Below, one piece after another: positions 5,644 to 5,665 of a DNA stretch of 5,665 nucleotides. Location: the NCBI GenBank assembly GCA_002371335.1, contig DFHP01000014.1, positions 1 through 5,665 of the forward strand, given 5' to 3'. Under the pieces are notes generated by a model. That model was not told where the DNA came from. It ran no database searches and saw only the letters and a list, made by a program, of their open reading frames with translations. The position numbers and the translations under genes were made by a program. How positions within the stretch are numbered: the first letter of the stretch is position 1; each line of letters opens with the position of its first letter. The stretch is from Eubacterium sp. UBA3720. Its GTDB lineage: Bacteria > Bacillota > Clostridia > Lachnospirales > Lachnospiraceae.

Positions 5644-5665
5644 GCGGAAGTGTCGGAATTGGCAG
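5644..5665 (+). tRNA. tRNA-Leu, 5' end only
   Basis: The last 22 bases match the start of a bacterial tRNA-Leu. They comprise a seven-base acceptor arm GCGGAAG, T8 and G9, the D-arm 5' strand, A14-A15 and the GG of the D-loop in AATTGGCAG, which is typical of leucine tRNAs. The anticodon lies beyond the window, so the isoacceptor is unknown. A strong promoter stands just upstream. Confidence 0.85.

Overview
The window looks like chromosomal DNA from an anaerobic Firmicute of class Clostridia, most likely a Lachnospiraceae relative. This rests on Gram-positive Shine-Dalgarno (SD) sites, AT-rich spacers with sigma-A type promoters, a clostridial-type lipoprotein amidase and a SpoVK/CbbX-type AAA+ protein. 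The genus is inference only.

Layout. Bases 1-567 are the 3' part of a formate/nitrite transporter (FNT) family gene on +. Bases 568-975 lie between two convergent genes and are dense in inverted repeats. From 976 to 2511, on -, is an asparagine-synthetase-like gene that lacks the N-terminal glutaminase catalytic segment. A divergent promoter region (2512-2781) separates it from a TPR + AAA+ ATPase gene on + (2782-4302). After a 145-base spacer with foldable sequence comes a zinc-dependent N-acetylmuramoyl-L-alanine amidase lipoprotein on + (4448-5527), which ends in a pentapeptide repeat. The window closes with A-tracts, a strong promoter and the first 22 bases of a tRNA-Leu gene (5644-5665).

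The most interesting item is in the convergent spacer. On the - strand, a TTGACA-N17-TATTAT promoter (884-912) is followed within a few bases by a 15-bp hairpin with a nested inner hairpin, a short linker, and a perfect 16-bp intrinsic terminator with a U tract (753-802). This is the layout of a stand-alone small RNA of about 125 nt. It shows three unpaired C-rich motifs (ACCCCUU twice, UCCCC once) complementary to SD sequences, like the C-rich regulatory RNAs of Gram-positive bacteria. It would be encoded just downstream of the asnB-like gene and share its terminator.

No single pathway links the protein genes. They appear to be separate transcription units: anion transport, amide/amino-acid metabolism, a remodelling ATPase, cell-wall hydrolysis and a tRNA.
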